The translations under genes were made by a program, and so were the position numbers. 64,000 nt of DNA from Sulfidibacter corallicola (GTDB lineage: Bacteria; Acidobacteriota; Holophagae; Acanthopleuribacterales; Acanthopleuribacteraceae). The first letter of the stretch is position 1. The number at the start of each line of letters is the position of its first letter. Location of the stretch: the NCBI RefSeq assembly GCF_017498545.1, contig NZ_CP071793.1:5481001-5545000 (forward strand), given 5' to 3'. Below are positions 44,251 through 53,956 of this stretch, piece after piece. The notes beneath the pieces were generated by a model that saw only the letters and a list, made by a program, of their open reading frames with translations, searched no databases and was not told the origin of the DNA.

Positions 44251-44735
44251 AAATCGAGAAACTCGGCAAAGTCCATGACCGCGAGGCCTTCAACTGCGGA
44301 AGTGAGCCCCTGGATCGCTACTTCAAAACCCAAGTCACTCAGGACGTGCGCCGACGGGTGACAGCCTGTTTCGTCGCAATCAGCTCGGGAGATCATGTTG
44401 CTGGGTACTTCACACTCAACGCCTCATCGGTGTTGATCGAAGATCTGCCTGAGGCCGTCAAGAAAAAGCTGCCGCGGTATCCGACCGTGCCCGTCGTGCG
44501 CATGGGACGGTTGGCTGTGGATGTGGCGTTCAAGGGGCAAGGTTTGGGTGCCGCCCTGCTAGCCGAGGCGCTCAATCGTAGCGCAAGTTCCGGTATTGGT
44601 GCCTTCGCCCTGGTCGTCGATGCAAAAGACGCCCACGCCGCCTCATTTTACCGGCACTTTGGGTTTCAACCCTTCCAGTATGAATCTCTGACCTTGTTTC
44701 TCCCCCTAGCAACAGCACTCAAGGTGAAGCCCTGA
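44247..44735 (+). CDS. tacT: GNAT toxin of the TacT type
   Basis: A 162-residue GNAT-fold toxin of the TacT/AtaT/KacT group, which acetylates the amino group of charged tRNAs and blocks translation. Features are the N-terminal HDREAFNCGSEPLDRYFKTQ (family signature around FxCGxxxLDxxL), the acetyl-CoA loop GRLAVDVAFKGQGLGAALL, and the C-terminal HAASFYRHFGFQPF with the catalytic Tyr position of this group. The TTG start overlaps the antitoxin stop. A CCCTGA/TCAGGG hairpin covers the stop codon. Its product should be held inactive by TacA. Confidence 0.88.
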   Translation: MKIEKLGKVHDREAFNCGSEPLDRYFKTQVTQDVRRRVTACFVAISSGDHVAGYFTLNASSVLIEDLPEAVKKKLPRYPTVPVVRMGRLAVDVAFKGQGLGAALLAEALNRSASSGIGAFALVVDAKDAHAASFYRHFGFQPFQYESLTLFLPLATALKVKP

Positions 44736-44745
44736 CCGTTCAGGG
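44730..44745. terminator. hairpin at the end of tacT
   Basis: CCCTGA-CCGT-TCAGGG forms a 6-bp stem that includes the tacT stop codon, in the 59-bp gap between two converging genes. Only a weak T-rich stretch follows, so termination strength is doubtful. Confidence 0.35.
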
Positions 44746-44794
44746 TCATATGTTTGCGTTGCAGCGAATGGTTTCTTTCTGCGGTTTTCCCGGA

Positions 44795-47700
44795 TCATTG
44801 CTTCGATGTGGCGCGGCCTTGCTCCTCGCCGGCCGGGACGTGTTGACGGTCTTCTTCCGCTTCGGCTTTCGGGAGCTTTTCACCCCTGGCCAGGAAGGCG
44901 CCCTTGGGTGATTTGGGCAGCGATATGTGGAACTCGGTGAAACTGCCCGGCTCGCTGACGACCTCGATCTCGCCCTGGTGCTCCTGGGTGACCACGTCGT
45001 AACTGATCGAGAGCCCCAGTCCCGAGTTGCCCTCGCCGGTGGGCTTGGTCGTGAAGAACGGCGTGAAGATCTTTTCCCGCACTTCCGGCGGGATGCCCTT
45101 GCCGTTGTCGCGCACGACAATTTTCACCCAGCCTTCTTCGTCGCGAGTGGTCACCTTCAGGACCGGTTTGTATCCGTGGTCGTCCATCATTTTCTCCGCC
45201 ATGGCGTCCATGGCGTTGTTGGCCAGGTTGAGGAAGACGCGGCCGATGTCTTGGGGCACCACATCCACCTGGGGCAGGTTCGCGTCGAAATCGTGCACGA
45301 TCTGCACGGGGATTCGTTTGCCGGTGGCGCGCATGCCGTGGTAGGCGAGGTTGGTGGATTCCTCCACCAGCTTGTTGATGTCCGACAGTTGAGAGGTGGC
45401 CTTGCCGCCCTTGGACAGCATCATCATGCTCTGCACGATCTTGTTGGCGCGGGTGCCGTGGTCGTGGATGATCGAGGTGTTGCGTTTCAGGTCCGTCATC
45501 AGCTCCTGGTAATCTTCTCGCTGCGCGTCGGTCAACTGGTCCCGAACGCCGGCCAGCGCTTCCGCCAACTCTTCCATCAGCTCCAGGTTGACCTCGGCGA
45601 AGTTGTTGACGAAATTCAGCGGGTTCTTGATCTCGTGGGCGATGCCCGCGGTCAGGGTGCCCAACGAGGCCATTTTTTCCTGGACCAGCATCTTCTTTTG
45701 GGTTTGGACCAGTTCGCGGTTCTTGTCCTGGAGCTCCCGGGTCCGCTCCGCCACCGTGGCCTCCAAGGCCTGCCTGTCGTGCTGCAGGGTGGCGTAGCGC
45801 CGAGCGTTCTCGATGGAAACCGCGATCTGTGCCGAGAGCAACTGCAGCACTTCCAGGCGGGCCGCCGTGAAGGCACCGGTGGCGAGGTTGTTTTCCAGGT
45901 AGAGGATGCCCGTGATCTTGCCTTGATGAAGCAGCGGCGCACACAGGACCGATTTGATCGAACCGTTGAGTACATAGGGATCCTTGGTGAAGGAACCCTC
46001 GCAGGAGGCATCGTGCAACACCAGGCTGCGGCGGGTCCGAGAGACGAAACCCACCATTGCGCGGCATAGGTTCTTGGATTGGTCCAGGGGAACCGAATGG
46101 AGCACGTCGACCTGGTCCCGATCCACGTGGCCCTCGGCCTCGATGCGCCAGAACCCGTCCCTTTCCATGAGCAACACGCCCTTTTCGGCGCCGGCGTTTT
46201 CGATCGCGATGACCAACAACTTCTCCAGCAGGCTGCCCAGCTCGATCTCGCCCGAGATGGTTTGGGAGGCCTTGATCACCGAGGCCAGGTCGAGCATTTC
46301 CACGTCTTCCTCGACGGTGGCGGTGACGGAGGCGGTGACCGCGCCGGTCAGGGTGTTGCGCACCACGTCGTAGGATTTGGCGATGGTGCCGGGGTAGAGC
46401 GTTTCGAGGTGTTTGACCTTGGCGAGGGCGCCCCAGTGTTCGTAGGCGAAGAGCGCGTCGCGGACGTACCCGCGGCCCAGCTTCTCCCGGCCTTTTTCCA
46501 TGTACAGGCGGGCGGCCAGCTCCTGGGCCAGGGCCTCCTCCTGGTGGTATTCGGCCGCCGCGGCCAGAGTGATGGCGCGGTCGTAGAGTTCCATGGCCTG
46601 GTACTCGTTGCCCAGCACCCGACTGCGCTCGGCTTCCACCAGAATGACCTTGTGGCGGTAGTTCATCGGGGCGTGGGCTTTCCACTTGCGCATGACGCGA
46701 AGCCGCTCGTCCACGTGTTTGATGAGCTTGCGTTGTTGTGACTGGGGCCGCGACGGGTAGACCGCCAGCGACGTCAACATGTCGTAGAAGTCGAACAGGG
46801 GGTGGTGATAGAAACCGATGACCCCGTCGCTGAAGTCCCGTGCCGCTTCCGCATGTGTTTCCGCGTCCTCGTACCGGCGGAACAGGTAGCAGAGCACCAG
46901 TTTGCACAGGTGGTAGCAGAACAGGGCGTGTTTGTCGTCGGCAGCGGTGTGGATCGGCACCTCGGCGTCTTCGGCATAGCGGTCGCCCTTCAGGAGCCAC
47001 GGCTCCTCCCGCTTCTGCATCAGGTTCACGACCGTTTGGTGGAATACCCGGTTGTAGCCCAACGTGGTTTCCTGTTTCAACTTGGCGATGCCCTCGCCGT
47101 AACGCGCCAGTTCCAGGTCCAGGCTGGGCAGGTGGGCGCCGGTGAAGAATCCGTAGGCCGACCGCAGGTAGATCGCGTGGGACGCGTACTCCAGGTCGCC
47201 GGATTCCATCACCGCGGTAAAGGCCTCGCGCAGCGGTTCCAGCATTTCGCGAACGTGTTCCTTCCAGTGGCGGATGAACCCGAAGGTGACGAAATAGGTG
47301 CGCGATTTCGCCGATTTCGCGTCGAGCCGCTCCAGCAGGTGCAGGCCCAGGTTCCCGAAGCGGTAGCCCGTATCCACGTCGCCCACCACGCCACACAGGA
47401 CCAGGCCGTAACACGCGAAGCCGAACGGCGAGATCGCGTTGTTGCCGTAGCGGATCGAGAGCGCGACCACCTTGAAGACCAACAGCGGGAACAGTTGCGG
47501 CGCGGCGCGGTAGGTGGCGGAAAAGAGGCTGTTCATGATGCGCATCGCCGCTACCTTGTGGGGGTCGGTCATGCGCGGGAGATCGGCCAGATCCTCGATG
47601 TTCTTGCCCAAAAGCGTCATGCGAATGCCCAGCAACCCGGCCAACAGGTGGCGGCGACCGGAGCGTTCCGGCAATTCGACGCCCAATTCGCGCAGCACCG

Positions 47701-50248
47701 GGCGGGCGGTGTCGATGGCTTCCAGCATCTTGTTGCGGACCACCATCGCGTCAATCTGCACCGAAATGACCACGGCCTTGTCCAGCAGGGTCTTGGCGCG
47801 ATCGATGACTTCCGCCGCCAATTGGTCCATGTCCTCGAAGCGCGTGGCCTGAAACGCCGCCTCCACCGCTTCCTCGTGCAGCTTCAGCATCAGCTCGTAG
47901 TGGTGCGACCAAGCTTCCTCCCCGATCAGCGAGATGCCGGTCATCAGGTAGTTGTAGGCCGGTTCGTAGGCCGCCGACCGCTTGGCCTTGCTACCCGCGT
48001 GCAGGTTGAACTTGGCCAGTTCCAGGGCCTCTCCGGGCGGGTTCGTCGTGTCGATGCCGGCGTTGAGATGGTTGAGAATGTCGAAAAAGCGATCTTCGCG
48101 CTCGTGAATCGGCAGGCGGTCGTACAGGAGCCGGCCGATCTTGCGGTGCAGCCGCGGTTTCTCGCGATCGGCGATCATCGCGTAGGCCGCGTGACGCACC
48201 CGATCGTGTTGGAAGCGGTAGTTCACCGCCAGCGGCTGCTCCTCCACCAGAAATTTGTAACTGCTGCTGACCGGGACGATCAATTCCTGACGCAATCCTT
48301 CCCACAGCAGGCGCGACGTGGCGATTTCGGTTTCCTCGCGCACGATCGAGAGCAGTTTGAGCGAGAACCGGCTGCCGATGCAGGCGGCGAGTTTCAGGAC
48401 CTCCTGTGTCTGTTGGGACAGCTTGCGGATTTTCGAGATCATCAAATCGATGACGTTGTCGGTCATGTCGCGTTCGGCGATCGAAACCACGTCCCAGCAC
48501 CACTCCCGCGCCATGCGATCGAAATGGATCCGCCCCTCTTTGAACAGCGAGTTCAGGAAATGGTTCAAAAAGAAGGGGTTGCCCAGGGTTTTCTTCATGC
48601 AGAGCTCGGTTAGGGGGAGACACCGCTCAACCGGGCAGTGCAGCGTGTCCGCCAACAGTCGGTTCACGTGCAGCGGATCCAGGGGTCGGAGCATGATGTG
48701 GTCCACCGCGACGCCCGATTCCTCGATGTGGTTCAGGGTGAGGATGAGCGGATCGGTGGGGCTGGTCTCGTGATCGCGGTAGGCGCCGATCACCATCAGG
48801 TGCCGGCTCTCGGCCTGGATCATGGTGTATTCGAGCAGTTTGAGGCTGGCCATGTCGGCCCATTGCAAATCGTCGAGGAACAGAACCAGGGGATGCGAGG
48901 GTGCGGTGAAGGATTTGATGAAATTCTGGAAAACCAGGTTGAAGCGGTTCTGTGATTCCCGAGCGGGTAGGGACGACACCGCCGGCGGCGGGCCGAGAAT
49001 CAGTTCGAGATCGGGAATGACGTCGACGATCACCTGGGCCTGGTCGCCGAGGTTCTGCTGAAGGCGATCGCGCCAGCGACCGATCGAAGCCTCGCTTTCG
49101 GACAGGATCTGCTGGACCAACTGGGTGAATGCCGAGAACAGGGACGCGTAGGGGACGTTGCGTTTGAATTGGTCGAACTTTCCGGAAATGAAATAGCCGC
49201 GTTTGTGGACCACCGGCTTGTGAATTTCGCGGACCAGGGTCGATTTGCCGATGCCCGCGTAGCCCGAAATCAGCACCAGGCGGCTGTCCCCGCCGGAAAC
49301 GGCCTCGAAGGCGGCCATCAGGCGCTCGATCTCGCTTTCCCGACCGTACAGTTTGGCGGGGATCCGGAGCTGATCGGAAAAATCGAACTGACCGATGGCG
49401 AGCGCCTGGGCGCCGGGTCGGTCGTCTTCCAGTTGCCTGGCGCACATTTCGAGATCGAGTCTGAGGCCGTGGTTGCTCTGGTAGCGATCCTCGGGATTCT
49501 TGGCCAACAGCTTGTCGATGATCGCGGCCAGGGATTCGGGAATGCAGGGCGAAAACTGCAGGGCGCTGGGCGGCTTTCTGGCGATGTGACAGTGCACCAT
49601 TTCGATCGCGTCGTCGGTCTCGAACACGAGCCGGCCCGTCAACAGCTCGAAGAAGGTGGCGCCCAGGGCGTAGTAGTCGGTGCGGAAATCGACGGCGCGG
49701 TTCATGCGGCCGGTTTGTTCCGGTGAGAGGTAGGCCAGGGTACCTTCGAGCTGGGTGGGGCCGCCCAGTTCCGTCTCTTCCTGGGCCAACTGGGAGGAAA
49801 TTCCGAAATCGATGATCTTCAGGACGCCGTTGTGTGGGTTGTAGACCAGGTTGGTCGGGTTGATGTCCTTGTGAACGATGCCGCCCTTGTGGATGGCGTC
49901 CAACCCTTCGACGATCGCCTTGGCGATGGGGAAGAACGCGGCCACGTCCAACTTGCCCCCGGCCAGGAAATGCTGCAGGGCGATCCCGCCGAAATCTTCC
50001 AGAACCAGGGTCATCCCATCCGGCGTGTGGTGCAGTTCGTGGGATTCGATGATGCGAGGATGGTCCAGGTTCGCCAGGATGTCGTGTTCGCGACTGAGCC
50101 GGCCCAGGTCGCGAACCGAGGGGGTCTCGACGCGCAGCGTCTTCAACATGACGGGCATCTCGTCCGACACCCGTTGAGCCTTGTACACGATGGTTTTATC
50201 GCCTTCGTGGATGGGCTCGAATATGCGATATCCCGGAATCGAAAACAT
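44795..50248 (-). CDS. serine/threonine kinase-AAA ATPase-GAF-histidine kinase
   Basis: A giant 1817-residue cytoplasmic signalling protein. Order of domains: protein kinase (residues ~5-270; Lys36, HKDINPTN with Asp128, DFG at 147-149), AAA/STAND-type ATPase (YGRESEIERLMAAF, Walker A GYAGIGKST with Lys335, LVLFLDDLQWAD as Walker B), a long TPR-like helical region, a GAF domain (~1370-1500), a coiled coil, HisKA with His1538 in AHEIKNPLNFVNNF, and HATPase (FLNLANNAMDAM, RDNGKGIPPEVREKIF, GEGNSGLGLSIS). All catalytic motifs look intact. Proteins of this plan occur in cyanobacteria, myxobacteria and Acidobacteria. No partner regulator adjoins it. It is divergent from the diguanylate cyclase gene. 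Confidence 0.93.
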   Translation of the reverse strand: MFSIPGYRIFEPIHEGDKTIVYKAQRVSDEMPVMLKTLRVETPSVRDLGRLSREHDILANLDHPRIIESHELHHTPDGMTLVLEDFGGIALQHFLAGGKLDVAAFFPIAKAIVEGLDAIHKGGIVHKDINPTNLVYNPHNGVLKIIDFGISSQLAQEETELGGPTQLEGTLAYLSPEQTGRMNRAVDFRTDYYALGATFFELLTGRLVFETDDAIEMVHCHIARKPPSALQFSPCIPESLAAIIDKLLAKNPEDRYQSNHGLRLDLEMCARQLEDDRPGAQALAIGQFDFSDQLRIPAKLYGRESEIERLMAAFEAVSGGDSRLVLISGYAGIGKSTLVREIHKPVVHKRGYFISGKFDQFKRNVPYASLFSAFTQLVQQILSESEASIGRWRDRLQQNLGDQAQVIVDVIPDLELILGPPPAVSSLPARESQNRFNLVFQNFIKSFTAPSHPLVLFLDDLQWADMASLKLLEYTMIQAESRHLMVIGAYRDHETSPTDPLILTLNHIEESGVAVDHIMLRPLDPLHVNRLLADTLHCPVERCLPLTELCMKKTLGNPFFLNHFLNSLFKEGRIHFDRMAREWCWDVVSIAERDMTDNVIDLMISKIRKLSQQTQEVLKLAACIGSRFSLKLLSIVREETEIATSRLLWEGLRQELIVPVSSSYKFLVEEQPLAVNYRFQHDRVRHAAYAMIADREKPRLHRKIGRLLYDRLPIHEREDRFFDILNHLNAGIDTTNPPGEALELAKFNLHAGSKAKRSAAYEPAYNYLMTGISLIGEEAWSHHYELMLKLHEEAVEAAFQATRFEDMDQLAAEVIDRAKTLLDKAVVISVQIDAMVVRNKMLEAIDTARPVLRELGVELPERSGRRHLLAGLLGIRMTLLGKNIEDLADLPRMTDPHKVAAMRIMNSLFSATYRAAPQLFPLLVFKVVALSIRYGNNAISPFGFACYGLVLCGVVGDVDTGYRFGNLGLHLLERLDAKSAKSRTYFVTFGFIRHWKEHVREMLEPLREAFTAVMESGDLEYASHAIYLRSAYGFFTGAHLPSLDLELARYGEGIAKLKQETTLGYNRVFHQTVVNLMQKREEPWLLKGDRYAEDAEVPIHTAADDKHALFCYHLCKLVLCYLFRRYEDAETHAEAARDFSDGVIGFYHHPLFDFYDMLTSLAVYPSRPQSQQRKLIKHVDERLRVMRKWKAHAPMNYRHKVILVEAERSRVLGNEYQAMELYDRAITLAAAAEYHQEEALAQELAARLYMEKGREKLGRGYVRDALFAYEHWGALAKVKHLETLYPGTIAKSYDVVRNTLTGAVTASVTATVEEDVEMLDLASVIKASQTISGEIELGSLLEKLLVIAIENAGAEKGVLLMERDGFWRIEAEGHVDRDQVDVLHSVPLDQSKNLCRAMVGFVSRTRRSLVLHDASCEGSFTKDPYVLNGSIKSVLCAPLLHQGKITGILYLENNLATGAFTAARLEVLQLLSAQIAVSIENARRYATLQHDRQALEATVAERTRELQDKNRELVQTQKKMLVQEKMASLGTLTAGIAHEIKNPLNFVNNFAEVNLELMEELAEALAGVRDQLTDAQREDYQELMTDLKRNTSIIHDHGTRANKIVQSMMMLSKGGKATSQLSDINKLVEESTNLAYHGMRATGKRIPVQIVHDFDANLPQVDVVPQDIGRVFLNLANNAMDAMAEKMMDDHGYKPVLKVTTRDEEGWVKIVVRDNGKGIPPEVREKIFTPFFTTKPTGEGNSGLGLSISYDVVTQEHQGEIEVVSEPGSFTEFHISLPKSPKGAFLARGEKLPKAEAEEDRQHVPAGEEQGRATSKQ

Positions 50249-50724
50249 GTGTGGCGGCTCCGCGATGGCGGCTCGAATGGACCCGTTGAGTCGGAACCCC
50301 GCGACGACTCACGAACGCTGCCACATGCAAATTCGAGAAAAATCGCAAAAAGGTGTCACGAACTTCAAATGGGGTCAATTGATCAAGTGGAGAAAACCTA
50401 GTCCTTCATTGTGCCATAAAGTACCTGTGGCAAGCCAACAATGGCGGGTTCGATACCGCGACGTTCGGCGGCGGTGGCGTCTCGTGGGGGGTCGCGAAAG
50501 GCGGGCGAGGCCGCGAAAACGCAAAAAAACGGGCCCGATCGAACGGTCGAAACCAAGCCCCTAAAAATTCCCCAAGAAAACGGCCATATCACCGATAAGT
50601 AGAGCAACCTCTCTTTCTGGCGAGGGTTCCCTGTCGGGTTGTCGTGGTCGGCGAGGGTTCGCCGCAAATCGGGATGGGGGTCTGAAACGCCGGATTCGAG
50701 AGCAAAATCATTGTCGGATGGCAT
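50249..50724. other. divergent intergenic region between two signalling genes
   Basis: 476 bases between the giant kinase (minus) and the propeller-cyclase (plus), probably holding promoters for both. Open frames cross it on both strands but lack start signals. A loose GC-rich complementarity (GGGCCCGATC... with ...AAGCCC around 50530-50560) is the only structure noticed. Confidence 0.4.
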
Positions 50725-53700
50725 TTGTTGGTCAATACCCGAATCGGTCTTCGGTGGTGCGTGCTTCGAAAGAATGTCCTGGTCCTCGTCGTGGGGGGAT
50801 GGTTCCTGATCGGGTTGCCCCTGTTCGGTCTCGATCCGGATCGGGTCATCTCCCAATACATTCACGAGGTGTGGCAGGACGATCGAGGCTTGCCCCAGAA
50901 TACCGTCAACGTGATGATTCAGGACCGCGTCGGCTACCTGTGGCTGGGGACCCAGGAGGGCTTGGCTCGGTTCGACGGTCTCCGGTTCGCGAATATTTCT
51001 CGCAAATCCTTGGAAACGTTTCCGATCAAGGAAATCAACGCGCTTTACGAGGCCAGCGACGGCACGCTTTGGATGGCGGGTCCGGGCCAGAACCTGGTAA
51101 GCCTGAAAAATCGCGAGGTGGGCTCGTATTCGTTGGGCAGCCAAACGCGCAACACCTTCATCAACGCCCTCTGCGAGGACGATCGCGGCTGGATTTGGAT
51201 GGGGACGAACCGAGGTCTGTTGCGTCTCAACCCCGGCGACGGCAGTCTGGTGCCCTTCCCTCCCGATTACCCGCTCGCCGACGTGCCGGTCAAATGCCTG
51301 GTGCGCGACCGAAAAGGCAAGATCTGGATCGGTTCGTACCGCGGCCTGTTCACCTACGAGGGCGGCACGCTCGAGCCCTTTCCACTGGAGTTGCGACGCG
51401 ACGACGTGCCGATTTCGGCGCTCGCGTTCGGCGAAGGCGATTCGCTGTGGATCGGAACCGAGGGCTGGGGCCTGCACCTGCTGGCCGATGGCAAAATTAC
51501 GAAGGGCTACACTCGCGCCGAAGGACTGCAGAGCAACCAGATCTCCGCGTTGGTCTTCGATCGCGACAAGAACCTCTGGGTCGGTACCAATCGCGGGGTC
51601 AATCGGCTCAATCAATGGGGGATCTCGGTTTTCTCGCTCGAACAGGGGCTCAGCTTCCCTTCCGTCTTGTCGCTGTTGGAGGATCGCGAAGGAAACCTGT
51701 GGATCGGCACCCTCGGCGGCGGCGTGAACCAATTGCGCAACGGCAAGTTCCTGTCGATCACCCAAACCGAGGGGCTGCCGGGTAACGAGACCATTTGCGT
51801 CGCCGAGGATCCCGATGGCCGGATGTGGGTGGGCACCGCCGGGTTCGGCGTCTCCGTCATCGACGAGAACGGCGTGACCACCGATCGCCGCGCCGATGGG
51901 TTGCCCAGCAACTTCGTGCTCTCGCTGCTCAGTGGCCCGGACGGTGTGATGTGGGCCGGTACCGACGGCGGCCTGGCCGAATTCGAGAACGGCACCTGGC
52001 GGCAACCCGCCTGGGCCGAGCAGTTGGAGGGCAGCTTCATTCGCGCGTTGCATCGCGATCGGCTCGGCGCCCTCTGGATCGGCTCCCAATCCGGCCTGGA
52101 GGTTTACGACGGTTCACGCGTGACCAATTTTCGCCATCACAGCCAGTTTTCCATCAGTACCGTGCGGGCCATCGCCGAAGATCGCGAGGGTCGCATCTGG
52201 GTCGGTTCGCGCAACGGGCTCTTCCTGTTCGTGGACGGCAAACCCGTTGTGGAGTACGGGCCCGAATCGGGCCTGGACGACACCTTCATTCTCAGCCTCT
52301 TTTTCGATCACGAAGGTGTCCTGTGGGTCGGTTCCAACAGCGAGGGCCTGTTCCGCATGAAGGACGACCGATTCATTCGGATCGACGAACCGGAAGGGCT
52401 GTTCAACAGCAGTGTCTTTCACATCCAGGAGGATGAGTTCCATCGTTTCTGGATGACCTGCAACCTCGGCCTCTACACGGTGCCGCGCGACCAATTGATC
52501 GACTTCACCGAGGGCCGCCTCGATCGGATCCATTGCACGGCTTTCGACGAAGCGGACGGCATGCCCAGCCGCGAGTGCATCGGGGTCGGCAATACCTGCG
52601 GTATCCGCGCCCAATCCGGCGACATTTGGATTCCCACCATCAAGGGTTTGATTCGTATCGATCCGAAGCAGACAGCGCAGTGGTTCCGACCCGCGCCGGT
52701 GGTCGTCGAGAGTCTGTTCGCGGATGAGCGACGCTTCGATCTGAGCGGTGGCGAGGTTCAGTTACCACCGGGCAGCGACAAACTGCGGTTGACCTTCACC
52801 AGCCTGCGCTTCGAGGTCTCCGAACGCATTCGCTTCCGCTACCGGCTGGAGGGTTACGACAGCGACTGGACCCACGTGCGCGATCTGCGCACGGCCTACT
52901 ACAACAACCTGTCACCCGGGAGCTACTCCTTCCAGGTTCAGGCGGATCGCGGCGACGGCGTGTTCATGGAGCCGGGCGCTTCCTTGTCCTTCTACCTTCG
53001 ACCCCACTTCTACCAGACGGCCTGGTTCTACGGGCTGATGATCTTGCTGGCGGGGCTGGTCGTGTTCGGGGCCTACCGCTTCAAGGTGCGCCGTTTCCAG
53101 GTGATGCAGGCCCATTTGGAGGCGTTGGTAAAGGAGCGGACCCTGGCCCTGACGGCCTCGAACCAGGCCCTGGCGGAAAGCTCTACCAAGCTCCAGGCGG
53201 CCAATCGCAAGTTGCGCCAACTGACCGTGACCGATCCCCTGACCGGCTTGAAGAATCGCCGCTACCTGAAAGAGATCATGGTCGCCGAAACGTCCCGATT
53301 CGCGAAACGCACCTCTCCCGAGGGCGAGCGGCGTGGTCAGGTGGCGGCCGAATACCCCACCTTGATCTTCATCATGATCGATTTGGATCATTTCAAATCG
53401 TTCAACGATCGCTTCGGGCACAATGCGGGCGACATGATCCTCTCCAGGGTGGGCGAACTGCTCCGTGAGACCTGCCGCGACACCGATATCGTGTTCCGCT
53501 GGGGCGGCGAGGAATTTCTGTTGCTGTTCCGCGACGCCGAGGAGGATTCGGCCGCCAAGCTGGCCGAGCGCATCCGCACCTTGATTTCTTCCACGGCCAT
53601 CGACCTCGACAACGGCCAGCAGGTCCACATCACGACCTCGCTCGGCTTCGCCCTCTTTCCGTTTCTCTCCGAGGCGCCGACGGCCTTCACCTGGGAGGAG

Positions 53701-53910
53701 GTCATCAATCTGGCCGATCACGCGCTTTACGCCGCCAAGTACAGTGGGCGCAACGCCTGGGTCGGGCTGAGACCTGGAAGCCGGGACCTCGATCGCTGGG
53801 AATTCAGCCAGATTGTGGCACAATTGCCTACGCTCACCCGCGACGGCACACTCCTGGCGGATTCTTCCTTCACCGATCGTCGCGAACTGGTTTGGAAGAT
53901 GAGCAACTGA
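50725..53910 (+). CDS. two-component-propeller diguanylate cyclase
   Basis: A ~1061-residue membrane sensor. A signal segment (VLVLVVGGWFLIGLPLFG) is followed by Reg_prop blades (LWLGTQEGLARFDGL, IWMGTNRGLLRLNPG, LWIGTLGGGVNQLRNG) forming two periplasmic propellers, a Y_Y_Y domain, a transmembrane helix (WFYGLMILLAGLVVFGAY), a coiled coil and a GGDEF domain. The cyclase active site is GGEEF at 927-931 and an inhibitory I-site RxxD (Arg918, Asp921) lies exactly five residues before it, so c-di-GMP synthesis with product feedback is expected. The start is unclear: TTG 50725, or GTG 50761, which gives a cleaner signal peptide. It shares its sensory half with the kinases at 28-35 kb. Confidence 0.93.
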   Translation: MLVNTRIGLRWCVLRKNVLVLVVGGWFLIGLPLFGLDPDRVISQYIHEVWQDDRGLPQNTVNVMIQDRVGYLWLGTQEGLARFDGLRFANISRKSLETFPIKEINALYEASDGTLWMAGPGQNLVSLKNREVGSYSLGSQTRNTFINALCEDDRGWIWMGTNRGLLRLNPGDGSLVPFPPDYPLADVPVKCLVRDRKGKIWIGSYRGLFTYEGGTLEPFPLELRRDDVPISALAFGEGDSLWIGTEGWGLHLLADGKITKGYTRAEGLQSNQISALVFDRDKNLWVGTNRGVNRLNQWGISVFSLEQGLSFPSVLSLLEDREGNLWIGTLGGGVNQLRNGKFLSITQTEGLPGNETICVAEDPDGRMWVGTAGFGVSVIDENGVTTDRRADGLPSNFVLSLLSGPDGVMWAGTDGGLAEFENGTWRQPAWAEQLEGSFIRALHRDRLGALWIGSQSGLEVYDGSRVTNFRHHSQFSISTVRAIAEDREGRIWVGSRNGLFLFVDGKPVVEYGPESGLDDTFILSLFFDHEGVLWVGSNSEGLFRMKDDRFIRIDEPEGLFNSSVFHIQEDEFHRFWMTCNLGLYTVPRDQLIDFTEGRLDRIHCTAFDEADGMPSRECIGVGNTCGIRAQSGDIWIPTIKGLIRIDPKQTAQWFRPAPVVVESLFADERRFDLSGGEVQLPPGSDKLRLTFTSLRFEVSERIRFRYRLEGYDSDWTHVRDLRTAYYNNLSPGSYSFQVQADRGDGVFMEPGASLSFYLRPHFYQTAWFYGLMILLAGLVVFGAYRFKVRRFQVMQAHLEALVKERTLALTASNQALAESSTKLQAANRKLRQLTVTDPLTGLKNRRYLKEIMVAETSRFAKRTSPEGERRGQVAAEYPTLIFIMIDLDHFKSFNDRFGHNAGDMILSRVGELLRETCRDTDIVFRWGGEEFLLLFRDAEEDSAAKLAERIRTLISSTAIDLDNGQQVHITTSLGFALFPFLSEAPTAFTWEEVINLADHALYAAKYSGRNAWVGLRPGSRDLDRWEFSQIVAQLPTLTRDGTLLADSSFTDRRELVWKMSN

Positions 53911-53956
53911 AGCGTGTGCGGGCGTAGAAGACCCGTTCCGGAGCGGAGGCGGAGTC

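Noticed and set aside
46802..48613. Plus-strand open frame of ~600 codons opposite the giant kinase
   Set aside because: Same reason: mirror of the TPR-like and ATPase region, no start signals.
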